Positions 1 to 6,231 of a stretch of DNA of 20,306 nucleotides are shown in pieces; within the stretch, counting starts at the first letter, position 1; each line of letters starts with the position of its first letter. This stretch comes from a virus: positions 1 to 20,306 of IMG/VR virus record IMGVR_UViG_3300017763_000281; one strand, written 5' to 3'. The position numbers and the translations under genes were made by a program. The notes beneath the pieces are model-generated. The model was not told the origin of the DNA, did not search any database, and was given only the letters and a program-made list of their open reading frames with translations.

Positions 1-14
1 AGACCCAAAAAGTA

Positions 15-36
15 TAAAAAGGATAAATAACAATAC
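15..36 (+). promoter_or_regulatory. Putative late promoter, copy 1 (before small terminase)
   Basis: First of three copies of a 22-base element with invariant core AAAAGGATAAATA; the others are at 3541-3562 and 18002-18023. All three end in TAC and lie 40-65 bases upstream of the first start codon of a gene block. The ATAAATA part resembles the T4-type late promoter TATAAATA, which works without a -35 box, and no -35 box is seen here. Promoter function is inferred from recurrence and position; the transcription start is not known. Confidence 0.6.
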
Positions 37-78
37 CCACTACAGTAGGGAATAATACTGACTATACAGGAGAACGCA

Positions 79-552
79 ATGTCAACTGAAGAAAACCCAT
101 CAGAATCCACTAAAATTATACAAAAAGATGATGATATACTGATATCTGTGCCAGACGGAGCAGAAGAGCCCACTAGGCGACAACCCAAACGCAAATATGG
201 TGAACAAACAATAACAGGTATTATAGTAGGACAAGGCGATAACAAAAGAGTAGTCAGAATAGAAGATGTTAAAAAATTAGCAGAATTACATTTAACATAC
301 AAAGATATGGCGGCATATTTCGGCTGTAAAGAAAGCACATTTAAGGATCATTTCCATCAGGAAGTAGAAATGGGCAGACAGCGAACAAAACAAAGATTAA
401 TGAATGCTATGTTATATAATGCAGTAGAAAAGCATCAGCCCACAATACAGATTTGGATGTCGAAAAATCTCCTGGGTTGGACGGATGCACCGATAAATAA
501 AGATGATACGCAAGTATTACCGTGGTTAGATGATACACCGAATGTCTCCTAA
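79..552 (+). CDS. terS: Terminase small subunit (TerS)
   Basis: 157 residues, probably the DNA-recognition subunit of the packaging motor, which binds the packaging site and hands DNA to the large subunit. Residues 1-45 are polar and probably disordered. Residues 63-92 look like a helix-turn-helix (KLAELHLTYKDMAAYFG followed by KESTFKDHF). A charged helix follows (93-118), then the segment IWMSKNLLGW (125-134), a pattern common near the end of small terminases. The start is set by AGGAG at 69-73 just upstream of ATG 79. The large terminase follows after a 117-base structured gap, the usual order. The family match is by pattern and position only, since small terminases diverge strongly. Confidence 0.83.
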   Translation: MSTEENPSESTKIIQKDDDILISVPDGAEEPTRRQPKRKYGEQTITGIIVGQGDNKRVVRIEDVKKLAELHLTYKDMAAYFGCKESTFKDHFHQEVEMGRQRTKQRLMNAMLYNAVEKHQPTIQIWMSKNLLGWTDAPINKDDTQVLPWLDDTPNVS

Positions 553-589
553 AGTCCGTATATGGTATTAGAACTTTAGATTTCAAATA

Positions 590-673
590 ATGTTGCCAAA
601 CATATCGGTATTTAACCACAGATTGGGCCAGTATTCCCATTCTGGCCCAGTCACTTTAATGGGAAAGATATGA
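590..673 (+). CDS. Possible 27-codon leader ORF overlapping the terL start
   Basis: ATG 590 opens a 27-codon frame ending at TGA 671-673, which overlaps the terL ATG (670-672) in the ATGA arrangement. It runs through the hairpin at 621-652 and ends in MGKI. No Shine-Dalgarno sequence precedes ATG 590, so translation is unsupported apart from the ATGA overlap and its location. It may be chance. If translated, ribosomes would open the structure that could cover the terL ribosome-binding site. Confidence 0.15.
   Translation: MLPNISVFNHRLGQYSHSGPVTLMGKI
621..667 (+). promoter_or_regulatory. Hairpin / possible pseudoknot over the terL ribosome-binding site
   Basis: Bases 621-631 (GATTGGGCCAG) pair with 642-652 (CTGGCCCAGTC) as an 11-bp stem with one G-U pair and a 10-base loop. 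Loop bases 634-641 (TTCCCATT) are exactly complementary to 658-665 (AATGGGAA), which overlap the terL ribosome-binding site GGGAAAG (661-667). Together these make an H-type pseudoknot with 2- and 5-base connecting loops that would hide the site. The 5-base connector across an 11-bp stem is tight, so the stem may need to fray. A terminator is less likely because only three T follow the stem. Confidence 0.5.
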
Positions 674-1914
674 AGTTAACAGATGTACAAGCAGAAATAT
701 TAAATCATCCTGCCAGATTCAAGGTTGTAGCAGGTGGCAGAAGATTCGGCAAATCCTATTGTAGTATAGCCAGCCTGGCAAAACACGCCAGATTCCCCAA
801 CAGCAAATGTATGTATGTAGCACCTACTCACGGTATGTGCAGACAAATACTATGGCCTGATCTAAAAGAGCTTATGAAAGACCGCAAATGGGTTAAAAAA
901 ATAAATGAAAGCAATTTAGAGATAACATTAATCAACGGCAGTATCATTATGTTGCGTAGTGCAGATACACCTGACAGAGTGCGTGGACTGGGACTTTCAC
1001 ACATAGTTATAGATGAAGCCAGTGATGTAAGTGAAGAGATATGGACAGCAATCAGACCCACATTATCCGATACAAATGGTAGTGCTCTTATTATAGGCAC
1101 ACCCAAAGGGTATAACTGGTTTCGTGAGTTCTACGAAAATGCAAAACATCAGGCAGACTGGCATAGTTGGCAGTTCACTACAGCACAAGGTGGGCATGTA
1201 CCACTGGAAGAGCTGGAACAAGCAAAACAGGATCTGGATGACAGAACATACAAGACTGAGTATGAAGCTCAATTCGTCGACGCAAGTGGTGTGGTGTATT
1301 TCGCATTTGGCGACCATAACATAATGACTAAAGAAATAAAACAGGAAGCAGGTATACCATTGCATGTGGGCGGCGATTTCAATATCGATCCGATATCTGC
1401 TGTTATAGGGTATAAACATAGTGAAGGCATACACATATATGATGAAGTAGAAATATACAACAGTCATACCCAAGAACTAGTAGATGAAATAACTGAAAGA
1501 TATCCTAAAAGAAAGGTAGTGTTCTATCCTGATGCAAGTGGAGCCGCCAGAAAGACCAGTAGTGGTGGAGTCACAGACCACATCATACTTAAAAATGCTG
1601 GGTATGTGTTAAAGGTAGGCAGTATAAACCCTGCAATTAAGGATCGTATAGCCAGTGTAAATAGTGCCCTGCAGAGTAAAACAGGCGCAATTAAGTTGAC
1701 AATAGACCCTAAATGTGTTAGACTGATTGAAGCCTTAAGAAAGCAAACATACAAAGAAGGTACTAGACAACCTGAAAAGGGTGGTAGTAAAGATTACTCA
1801 CATATGTTAGATTCGCTAGGATATCTGGTAAACACATTATATCCATTAAATCTACAACATACTGGGTATAACAAACCGTTAAGGCGTAACACAGGACAAT
1901 TAATCAGGAGTTAA
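670..1914 (+). CDS. terL: Terminase large subunit (TerL), ATPase-nuclease
   Basis: 414 residues. This is the packaging motor that pumps DNA into the prohead and cuts it. The ATPase half shows Walker A GGRRFGKS (22-29), Walker B IVIDEA (112-117, D115 and E116) and the coupling motif IIGTPKG (141-147). The RuvC-like nuclease half shows GGDFNID (234-240, D236), YPDASG (286-291, D288) and YSHMLDSLGY (376-385, D381), the three expected metal-binding acidic residues. Length is typical of compact large terminases. ATG 670 follows GGGAAAG, a weak site possibly masked by the upstream structure. The frame is open upstream to 616 but offers no ATG, GTG or TTG start there. A string of small genes follows immediately. 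Confidence 0.97.
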   Translation: MKLTDVQAEILNHPARFKVVAGGRRFGKSYCSIASLAKHARFPNSKCMYVAPTHGMCRQILWPDLKELMKDRKWVKKINESNLEITLINGSIIMLRSADTPDRVRGLGLSHIVIDEASDVSEEIWTAIRPTLSDTNGSALIIGTPKGYNWFREFYENAKHQADWHSWQFTTAQGGHVPLEELEQAKQDLDDRTYKTEYEAQFVDASGVVYFAFGDHNIMTKEIKQEAGIPLHVGGDFNIDPISAVIGYKHSEGIHIYDEVEIYNSHTQELVDEITERYPKRKVVFYPDASGAARKTSSGGVTDHIILKNAGYVLKVGSINPAIKDRIASVNSALQSKTGAIKLTIDPKCVRLIEALRKQTYKEGTRQPEKGGSKDYSHMLDSLGYLVNTLYPLNLQHTGYNKPLRRNTGQLIRS

Positions 1915-1916
1915 AA

Positions 1917-2093
1917 ATGGCAAAACAAGTAGAATATGTAATAAGTGTAATAGAACCACAAGAGGAATACTTAAAGTATTTCCGTAACAGCACATTAGAT
2001 AACTGTAGGCAAAAAGCACAGGAATATTTATGGGGGTGTCCAGAAGGCACCAAATACATTTATATTACAACGAGGTTAGCAGATGCAGAATAA
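1917..2093 (+). CDS. Small protein of unknown function (58 aa)
   Basis: 58 residues beginning MAKQVEYVISVIEPQEEYL, starting 2 bases after the terL stop with AGGAG at 1906-1910 and a 6-base spacer, so translation is well supported. It is mixed alpha/beta in character, rich in Tyr and Glu, with two cysteines (C30, C41), and has no membrane segment or signal peptide. Its end overlaps the next gene by 11 bases. I do not recognise the family. It is the first of six small genes sharing the terminase transcript. Confidence 0.65.
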   Translation: MAKQVEYVISVIEPQEEYLKYFRNSTLDNCRQKAQEYLWGCPEGTKYIYITTRLADAE

Positions 2094-2331
2094 ACACTCA
2101 TTCAAAGTATGGGATAAACAAGGACAATATATGACAAAGTATACTACTGAAGAAGTATACAAAATAGTAGTCAACTATCCGCATACAAACAGAACATTAG
2201 AATTTATAGGCATGGATCGTGGCAGTTGCATACTGCAAGCCGAAGTTGCCAAAGAGGAAGGCGATACTGTTATGCTTATGGAGTCAGAAGATACAGTAAA
2301 ATTATTACAAAAGGAGAAAATAGAATTATGA
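2083..2331 (+). CDS. Small protein of unknown function (82 aa)
   Basis: 82 residues starting MQNKHSFKVWDKQGQYM. GAGG at 2072-2075 with a 7-base spacer supports ATG 2083, which lies inside the end of the preceding gene. The N-terminal half (FKVWDKQGQYMTKYTTEEV) reads like a small beta-rich fold. The C-terminal part is acidic and helical (VMLMESEDTVKLLQKEK). There is no membrane segment. The stop overlaps the next start as ATGA, suggesting coupled translation. Family not recognised. Confidence 0.65.
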   Translation: MQNKHSFKVWDKQGQYMTKYTTEEVYKIVVNYPHTNRTLEFIGMDRGSCILQAEVAKEEGDTVMLMESEDTVKLLQKEKIEL

Positions 2332-2519
2332 AATTACCAGAATATATGACAAAAGAGAGTACACACAAAACACCAGGTATTAACACAATGAGCATGATAG
2401 GATTAAGTCTTATGTGGGGCCATATGTTGAACCTTATATCATTATGGTTCTTACCATTAACAATAATGACTCTGTTAAGTGGATTTGGCAATGAAGTCAC
2501 AAAAAGAGATACACAATGA
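2328..2519 (+). CDS. Small membrane protein of unknown function (63 aa)
   Basis: 63 residues from ATG 2328, which overlaps the previous stop as ATGA; AAGGAG lies at 2311-2316, 11 bases upstream. The same frame extends upstream to ATG 2226, but that part has poor protein character and lies wholly inside the previous gene, so I reject the longer form. Residues about 20-53 are strongly hydrophobic (MIGLSLMWGHMLNLISLWFL then PLTIMTLLSGF), enough for one long or two short membrane helices, with charged ends. Size and topology would allow a holin-like or membrane-associated accessory role, but nothing in the neighbourhood (no endolysin) supports lysis. Confidence 0.6.
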   Translation: MKLPEYMTKESTHKTPGINTMSMIGLSLMWGHMLNLISLWFLPLTIMTLLSGFGNEVTKRDTQ

Positions 2520-2779
2520 GTACACCAAAAGATAACATTCCAGAACGGAATACATCACAATGGAAAAAGAACGAAAAGGCCATTAATGATAACCCTGTGT
2601 TAAAACAAGCCAGAGATACAGCAGAAGGATTAGAAAAACCTGCACACAAATACAAAAGCAGTAGTGGTAATTGGCATGGCGGCAAGGGCAGTAGACCCAG
2701 AGTAGATACCAGTTCAGAACAATATAAAGATAATTTTGACAGAATATTTAAGCAAGGAAAGTATAAAAATGACAAATGA
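2516..2779 (+). CDS. Small hydrophilic protein of unknown function (87 aa)
   Basis: 87 residues from ATG 2516, overlapping the previous stop (ATGA). It has no strong ribosome-binding site of its own, so coupling is likely. It is very polar, rich in Lys, Asn, Ser, Asp and Gly (for example SSSGNWHGGKGSRPRVD), probably largely disordered, with a short C-terminal helix (YKDNFDRIFKQGKYK). No membrane segment or recognised motif. The low-complexity, basic character could suit nucleic-acid or partner binding, but that is a guess. Confidence 0.6.
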   Translation: MSTPKDNIPERNTSQWKKNEKAINDNPVLKQARDTAEGLEKPAHKYKSSSGNWHGGKGSRPRVDTSSEQYKDNFDRIFKQGKYKNDK

Positions 2780-2984
2780 TGTAACAGAAGTAAAAGGCGG
2801 TACCTGGGTTAAATATCTGTACAATACAGTTATACCTTTCGGCACAATTAAAAGTAAACAATTTATGGTGATTAAACAATTTGCAGATACAGTAAGTAAT
2901 ATAGATGCTAGTATAAAAAACCACGCAATGAAAACAGGTGCAATATCCTGGGAGATAACAGATGAAAGCGATCCACAAGTATAA
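2769..2984 (+). CDS. Small protein of unknown function (71 aa)
   Basis: 71 residues from ATG 2769, preceded by AGGAAAG with a short spacer. An upstream in-frame ATG at 2736 exists but lies deeper in the previous gene and has a poorer ribosome-binding site. The sequence starts MTNDVTEVKGGTWVKYLYN and is beta-rich in the first half, with a helical stretch (KQFADTVSNIDASIKNHAM) in the second. It overlaps the previous gene by 11 bases and the next by 23 bases. Family not recognised. Confidence 0.6.
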   Translation: MTNDVTEVKGGTWVKYLYNTVIPFGTIKSKQFMVIKQFADTVSNIDASIKNHAMKTGAISWEITDESDPQV

Positions 2985-3204
2985 TAGTAAAACCAGAGAA
3001 GGTGCCAGACGCATAGCACAGAGTATGGGATATAGATACAGCATATATGATGATAAAAATATGATAGCCTTATTATTTAGAGCAGGCATACAGATGCCCA
3101 ATATAGATTACACAGCCGCTAGTAAACAAACCTACACAGAAGAACTGCCTTTTGAGAGTAATCCAGATCTAGTTGCAGACAGTACAGAAACAATAAAATT
3201 ATAA
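2962..3204 (+). CDS. Small protein of unknown function (80 aa), last of the terminase cluster
   Basis: 80 residues from ATG 2962, supported by GGGAG at 2950-2954 with a 7-base spacer. The N-terminus is basic (MKAIHKYNSKTREGARRIAQ) with a short helix, and the C-terminal third is acidic. There is no membrane segment or recognised motif. It overlaps the previous gene by 23 bases. The transcript probably ends at the two terminators starting 171 bases downstream. Confidence 0.6.
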   Translation: MKAIHKYNSKTREGARRIAQSMGYRYSIYDDKNMIALLFRAGIQMPNIDYTAASKQTYTEELPFESNPDLVADSTETIKL

Positions 3205-3218
3205 GTTATAAGTCCTGT

Positions 3219-3359
3219 GTGTCCGTCAAACAGGATACCGCCATTTCCTTTAACTCAGGCGCACAGGCAACCGATAAATACTGGTACATTATAAACACAG
3301 ACGGTAACAAAGGAGTAGTGTCCGTTAACGCCGTCGGTAATAAAGATGGGTCTTTATAA
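3219..3359 (+). pseudogene. Short protein-like frame, possible gene remnant (46 codons)
   Basis: An open frame from GTG 3219 to TAA 3357-3359 reads VSVKQDTAISFNSGAQATDK, then a WYIINTDGNKGVVSVNAVG segment, which looks like real beta-structured protein. Its codons favour C in the third position (GTC, TCC, ACC, GCC, AAC), unlike the surrounding genes. No Shine-Dalgarno sequence or ATG start exists, and the frame stays open upstream into the previous gene in a different phase. It may be the 3' remnant of an acquired gene, or a small gene with an unusual start. Confidence 0.3.
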
Positions 3360-3374
3360 TAATGTGTTTCCTTT

Positions 3375-3405
3375 AAGCCGGATAAGTCAAGCGATCCGGC
3401 TTTTT
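3375..3405 (+). terminator. Rho-independent terminator T1
   Basis: A perfect 9-bp stem, AAGCCGGAT (3375-3383) with ATCCGGCTT (3394-3402), has a 10-base loop and a T run at 3401-3405. It lies 171 bases after the last small gene and closes the terminase transcript. Confidence 0.88.
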
Positions 3406-3413
3406 CTTGACTC

Positions 3414-3443
3414 AAAAAAATACCCACATAGTGCGGGTATTTT
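3414..3443. terminator. Bidirectional terminator T2
   Basis: The stem AAAATACCC (3417-3425) pairs with GGGTATTTT (3435-3443), with seven A at 3414-3420 on one side and a T-rich run after the stem. It can act on both strands and is the better terminator on the minus strand (seven T). It follows T1 by about 10 bases, giving tandem termination ahead of the portal promoter. Confidence 0.8.
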
Positions 3444-3461
3444 GTTTAACCGTTGTTTAAC
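3442..3461. repeat. Direct repeat TTGTTTAAC x2, operator-like
   Basis: TTGTTTAAC occurs at 3442-3450 and 3453-3461, an 11-base period (one helical turn). It overlaps the end of terminator T2 and lies about 80 bases upstream of the second promoter motif. Tandem sites on the same DNA face fit protein binding, but nothing identifies a binder. Confidence 0.3.
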
Positions 3462-3540
3462 ATCGGTGTAGCAAGTTAGGACAAGCAATATTAGTTATAA
3501 TATGCTTTAATGATTTGTCAACAAAAGTGATCAAAATGGC

Positions 3541-3562
3541 TAAAAAGGATAAATAGTATTAC
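3541..3562 (+). promoter_or_regulatory. Putative late promoter, copy 2 (before portal)
   Basis: Second copy of the AAAAGGATAAATA element, ending GTATTAC. It stands after two terminators and 40 bases before the portal start, the position expected for a promoter of the head and tail genes. There is no -35 box at normal spacing. A short palindrome, TTTGT-CA-ACAAA (3514-3525), lies 15 bases upstream and could be a regulator site. Confidence 0.65.
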
Positions 3563-3594
3563 CTTGCAGGGAAACAAATAACTGGAGATAGATT

Positions 3595-5313
3595 TTGGCC
3601 AGCGATAATTTATATAAATTCATAACACAAACACATCCTATGTATCAGCGATATGAGGATGCCTGGAGACTTAATGTTAAGTCATACTGGGGCGGACCAG
3701 AGTATAAGAATGGACATTACTTAAAAAGGTATGCTACAGATAGTAGTACACCCAGTGATATAGTCAGAACACAAGAGATGGACAGCGATGGCGCTCCTAC
3801 TGGCAGATACTCACAGGCAGTGATAGCCAATAGTACTTCAGAAGCAGAAAATCCAGATTATATGGAAAACAACTTCTATGCAGAGAAGTTAGATCAGGTA
3901 GCCAATTACCCATACACCAGACTTTATATTTCAGAATATAATGCTATGTTGTTTAACAGTCTACCCAGCAGAACATTACCAGACGATCCAGATATACAAA
4001 AATTCAGTAACGACTGTGATGGCGAGGGCAACAGCCTTAATGAATTTTGGAGCATGGTAGATATCTATACAACAGTATTTGGTGTTGTATGGGTAAGTTG
4101 TATCAAGTATACTGATAGTGAATACCCTTTATGGAAATGGCATTCACCATTAGATGTCACTAACTGGAGTTACAAATACAACAACAAAGGTGAACTAGAA
4201 TTAAAAGAAATAGTTATTCGCGTAAGCGATGAACCAGAATTACAAATATATCAACACATCACACAAGATGTAATAGAAACCATATATGTACCTGTATCAG
4301 AAGATTTTGATCCAGCCAATTTACCAGAAGAGGCTGTTTATTATCAGGAAACAGGACAAGAAGACGCAGAGTATTACAAAATTGTCCAGGAAAACACTCT
4401 TGGAGACATTTATGTAAGACCTGTGTATCAGAGTAACAAGATCTACAATGGAGTAGGTCATACTAATATCTTTGATATCGCTAATATTCAGCGGAGCATA
4501 TATTCACTTCTCGGAGATGCCTATTCGTGCTTTACATATGGATCACACCCTGTAAACATTATCGATTCGGAAACCGCAGATATGAATGACGGCGCCATTT
4601 CTGCTGAACCCGGCGCAGTGATACGAGTTAATGCATCACTGACAGGCACCCCAGCCTATGTTTATGAATTTAGATCTCCATCTTTGGATAGTATAACAGA
4701 GATTAGAGAATTTATTAATCAAAACATAGAAAAAATGAATGAAGTAGCAATGATCCGTAGTGATGAACTACTTAAATCAAGCCGTTCAGGTGTCCAGATA
4801 CAACAAATGGACAGCAAGTTAGATGCATTTGTTCGCAGGAAAGCAATTAGCCTGGAAAATGCAGAATACAATATGTGGCAAATGTGGTATGCCTGGATGG
4901 ATACAGCAATGCCAGAAGATCTATCAGTAAGTTATAACAGAGTGTATACACAAAAAGGATTAGATCAGGAAATATCAGAAGTAAACAAAATAATGAGTCT
5001 GTTAACAGATTATCAGGACAGATTTATGCAGGGAACAACAGGCTTTACAGCAGAGCAGTTCCCAACACAAGAACAAGCAGAAGCCAGAGCACAACAATTA
5101 GGTGGATCTGGTAGCCATTCGCATACAGACGAAAATGGCGAAACAATTTATATGCCGTTCAGTACACATGAACAGTACGAACAGGCATTAGAGTCACAGG
5201 ATCAGGGTGTTGATTATGAAGAGGACACTGATTTTGAGAAAGATGTTAGAGAACAATTAAGAGAAAGGATGAAGCAACTGTTAAGTAGCACATCCAGTAA
5301 CAATAGTCTTTAA
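3595..5313 (+). CDS. Portal protein
   Basis: 572 residues, probably the ring at the capsid vertex through which DNA enters and to which the neck attaches. The assignment rests on position (after terminase, directly before scaffold and major capsid), length and character: an alpha/beta body, then a long helical region around residues 360-425 (SLDSITEIREFINQNIEKMN onward) as in portal stem and wing, and an acidic helical C-terminus. The start is TTG 3595, set by GGAG at 3584-3587 with a 7-base spacer; no ATG lies nearby in frame. A histidine-bearing segment, GSHSHTDENGETIYMPF (506-522), lies near the end. Confidence 0.82.
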   Translation: MASDNLYKFITQTHPMYQRYEDAWRLNVKSYWGGPEYKNGHYLKRYATDSSTPSDIVRTQEMDSDGAPTGRYSQAVIANSTSEAENPDYMENNFYAEKLDQVANYPYTRLYISEYNAMLFNSLPSRTLPDDPDIQKFSNDCDGEGNSLNEFWSMVDIYTTVFGVVWVSCIKYTDSEYPLWKWHSPLDVTNWSYKYNNKGELELKEIVIRVSDEPELQIYQHITQDVIETIYVPVSEDFDPANLPEEAVYYQETGQEDAEYYKIVQENTLGDIYVRPVYQSNKIYNGVGHTNIFDIANIQRSIYSLLGDAYSCFTYGSHPVNIIDSETADMNDGAISAEPGAVIRVNASLTGTPAYVYEFRSPSLDSITEIREFINQNIEKMNEVAMIRSDELLKSSRSGVQIQQMDSKLDAFVRRKAISLENAEYNMWQMWYAWMDTAMPEDLSVSYNRVYTQKGLDQEISEVNKIMSLLTDYQDRFMQGTTGFTAEQFPTQEQAEARAQQLGGSGSHSHTDENGETIYMPFSTHEQYEQALESQDQGVDYEEDTDFEKDVREQLRERMKQLLSSTSSNNSL

Positions 5314-5320
5314 TATTAGG

Positions 5321-5371
5321 TAGGTCACCTAGGTAGGGAGGCCTGAAGTTATAATACGATAACTTCTATCG
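5321..5371 (+). promoter_or_regulatory. Structured leader of the scaffold gene
   Basis: The 75-base gap before the scaffold gene is rich in inverted repeats: TAGGT-C-ACCTA (5321-5331) overlapping the palindrome ACCTAGGT (5327-5334); a perfect 8-bp hairpin GAAGTTAT (5345-5352) with ATAACTTC (5359-5366); and an alternative hairpin CGATA (5357-5361) with TATCG (5367-5371). The last two share bases and cannot form together. A strong ribosome-binding site, AAGGAG (5377-5382), follows. The role could be mRNA stability or translation control. There is no T run for termination. Confidence 0.4.
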
Positions 5372-5388
5372 AAAAAAAGGAGTAAGAT

Positions 5389-6231
5389 ATGACAGAACAA
5401 GTCGATACGGCAGTTCAACCCGAAAATGTTGAACCGGTAACAGATTCCGTAGAGCCTGTAGTAGAGCTCAATAAATCTGATATGCCAACACCAGAATACA
5501 AGGATGGCAAATGGTATTTGGAAGGAAAGCGTTTCTATACCAGAGACGAAACCAACCAAGTCACAGCAAGAGCAAAGAATGATGCTGTAAGCAACATTCT
5601 TACAGAGCTGGATGTAGATAGTATAGATCAAGTGAAGGATGTTATTACCACACTTAAATCTACTGAACTAACAGAAGAAGGACAAAGTTCTTTAGATGTT
5701 AAGGCACTCAAACAGGCAGTAGCCCGTAGAGAAGCCACAGTTGAAGATTTAACAATGGAAGTAAGCAACTTAAAACGAGACCTATTACTTAAAGATCATT
5801 TAGGCAGTCTGCAATCACACATGCCAGGTGCATGGAGTGTAGAGCAAAGACAAGCAGTAGTTGATCTTATGCAAGCCAGAGGTATGTTCGCTGTGGAAAA
5901 CGATACTTTTCAATTGAAAAGTGGAGATGACTATTTGACTGTTGATGGCATAAAACCAGACTATGAAGCCGCTGTTTCAGTGGTAGGAAAAGGACTGGGA
6001 TTGCCATTTGGTAAGAAAGGTGTTGATGTAGTGAACGCTGAGCAAACAGCAAATGACGAATCGGGCAGATCACCCAAAGAGTTAAATGCTGATAAATTGC
6101 AAAGCGATCCAGAATATAGAGCGGCCTATACCTCTTTAAGAAATAGTAACTTAAATTGGAACAGGTCAGACATAACACATAATATGGTTATGAAACAGGT
6201 GGAGAAAGTCAGAAGAGCCAGAAAAGGCTAG
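5389..6231 (+). CDS. Capsid scaffolding protein
   Basis: 280 residues lying between portal and major capsid genes, the usual place of the internal scaffold that guides prohead assembly. It has an acidic, proline-containing N-terminus (1-35), a predicted coiled coil at about 105-140 (LKQAVARREATVEDL followed by heptad-like MEVSNLKRDLLLKDHL), and a basic C-terminal helix (KQVEKVRRARKG, 269-280) of the kind scaffolds use to bind coat protein. No protease motif (Ser-His or ClpP-like) is visible, so it does not look like a fused protease-scaffold. AAGGAG at 5377-5382 supports the start. Confidence 0.78.
   Translation: MTEQVDTAVQPENVEPVTDSVEPVVELNKSDMPTPEYKDGKWYLEGKRFYTRDETNQVTARAKNDAVSNILTELDVDSIDQVKDVITTLKSTELTEEGQSSLDVKALKQAVARREATVEDLTMEVSNLKRDLLLKDHLGSLQSHMPGAWSVEQRQAVVDLMQARGMFAVENDTFQLKSGDDYLTVDGIKPDYEAAVSVVGKGLGLPFGKKGVDVVNAEQTANDESGRSPKELNADKLQSDPEYRAAYTSLRNSNLNWNRSDITHNMVMKQVEKVRRARKG

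Noticed and set aside
1-78. Packaging (cos or terminal repeat) site near the window start
   Set aside because: The region before terS is a usual place for such sites, but only a weak inverted repeat (CTAC-A-GTAG) is seen and nothing specific supports a cut site.
1063-1473. Long minus-strand open frame inside terL (136 codons)
   Set aside because: It is antisense to a clear TerL gene, with a composition rich in Tyr, Phe, Cys and Ile as expected from the complement of AT-rich coding sequence. No ribosome-binding site.
2226-2327. Upstream extension of the small membrane protein
   Set aside because: It lies wholly within the previous gene in another frame, has Arg/Cys-rich unlikely protein sequence, and ATG 2328 has AAGGAG and an ATGA overlap.
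3205-3300. tRNA-like gene in the intergenic gap
   Set aside because: A 6-bp stem (TCCTGT/ACAGGA) is present but there is no T-loop sequence, no cloverleaf and no acceptor pairing.
3206-3427. Minus-strand frame across the terminator region
   Set aside because: It would read through two terminator stems, and its N-terminus comes from the A/T-rich flank of T2. No ribosome-binding site at good spacing.
5345-5366. loxP-like arms GAAGTTAT and ATAACTTC
   Set aside because: The arms match the outer 8 bases of loxP but are in swapped order and only 6 bases apart, so no recombinase site is formed. Better read as a leader hairpin.
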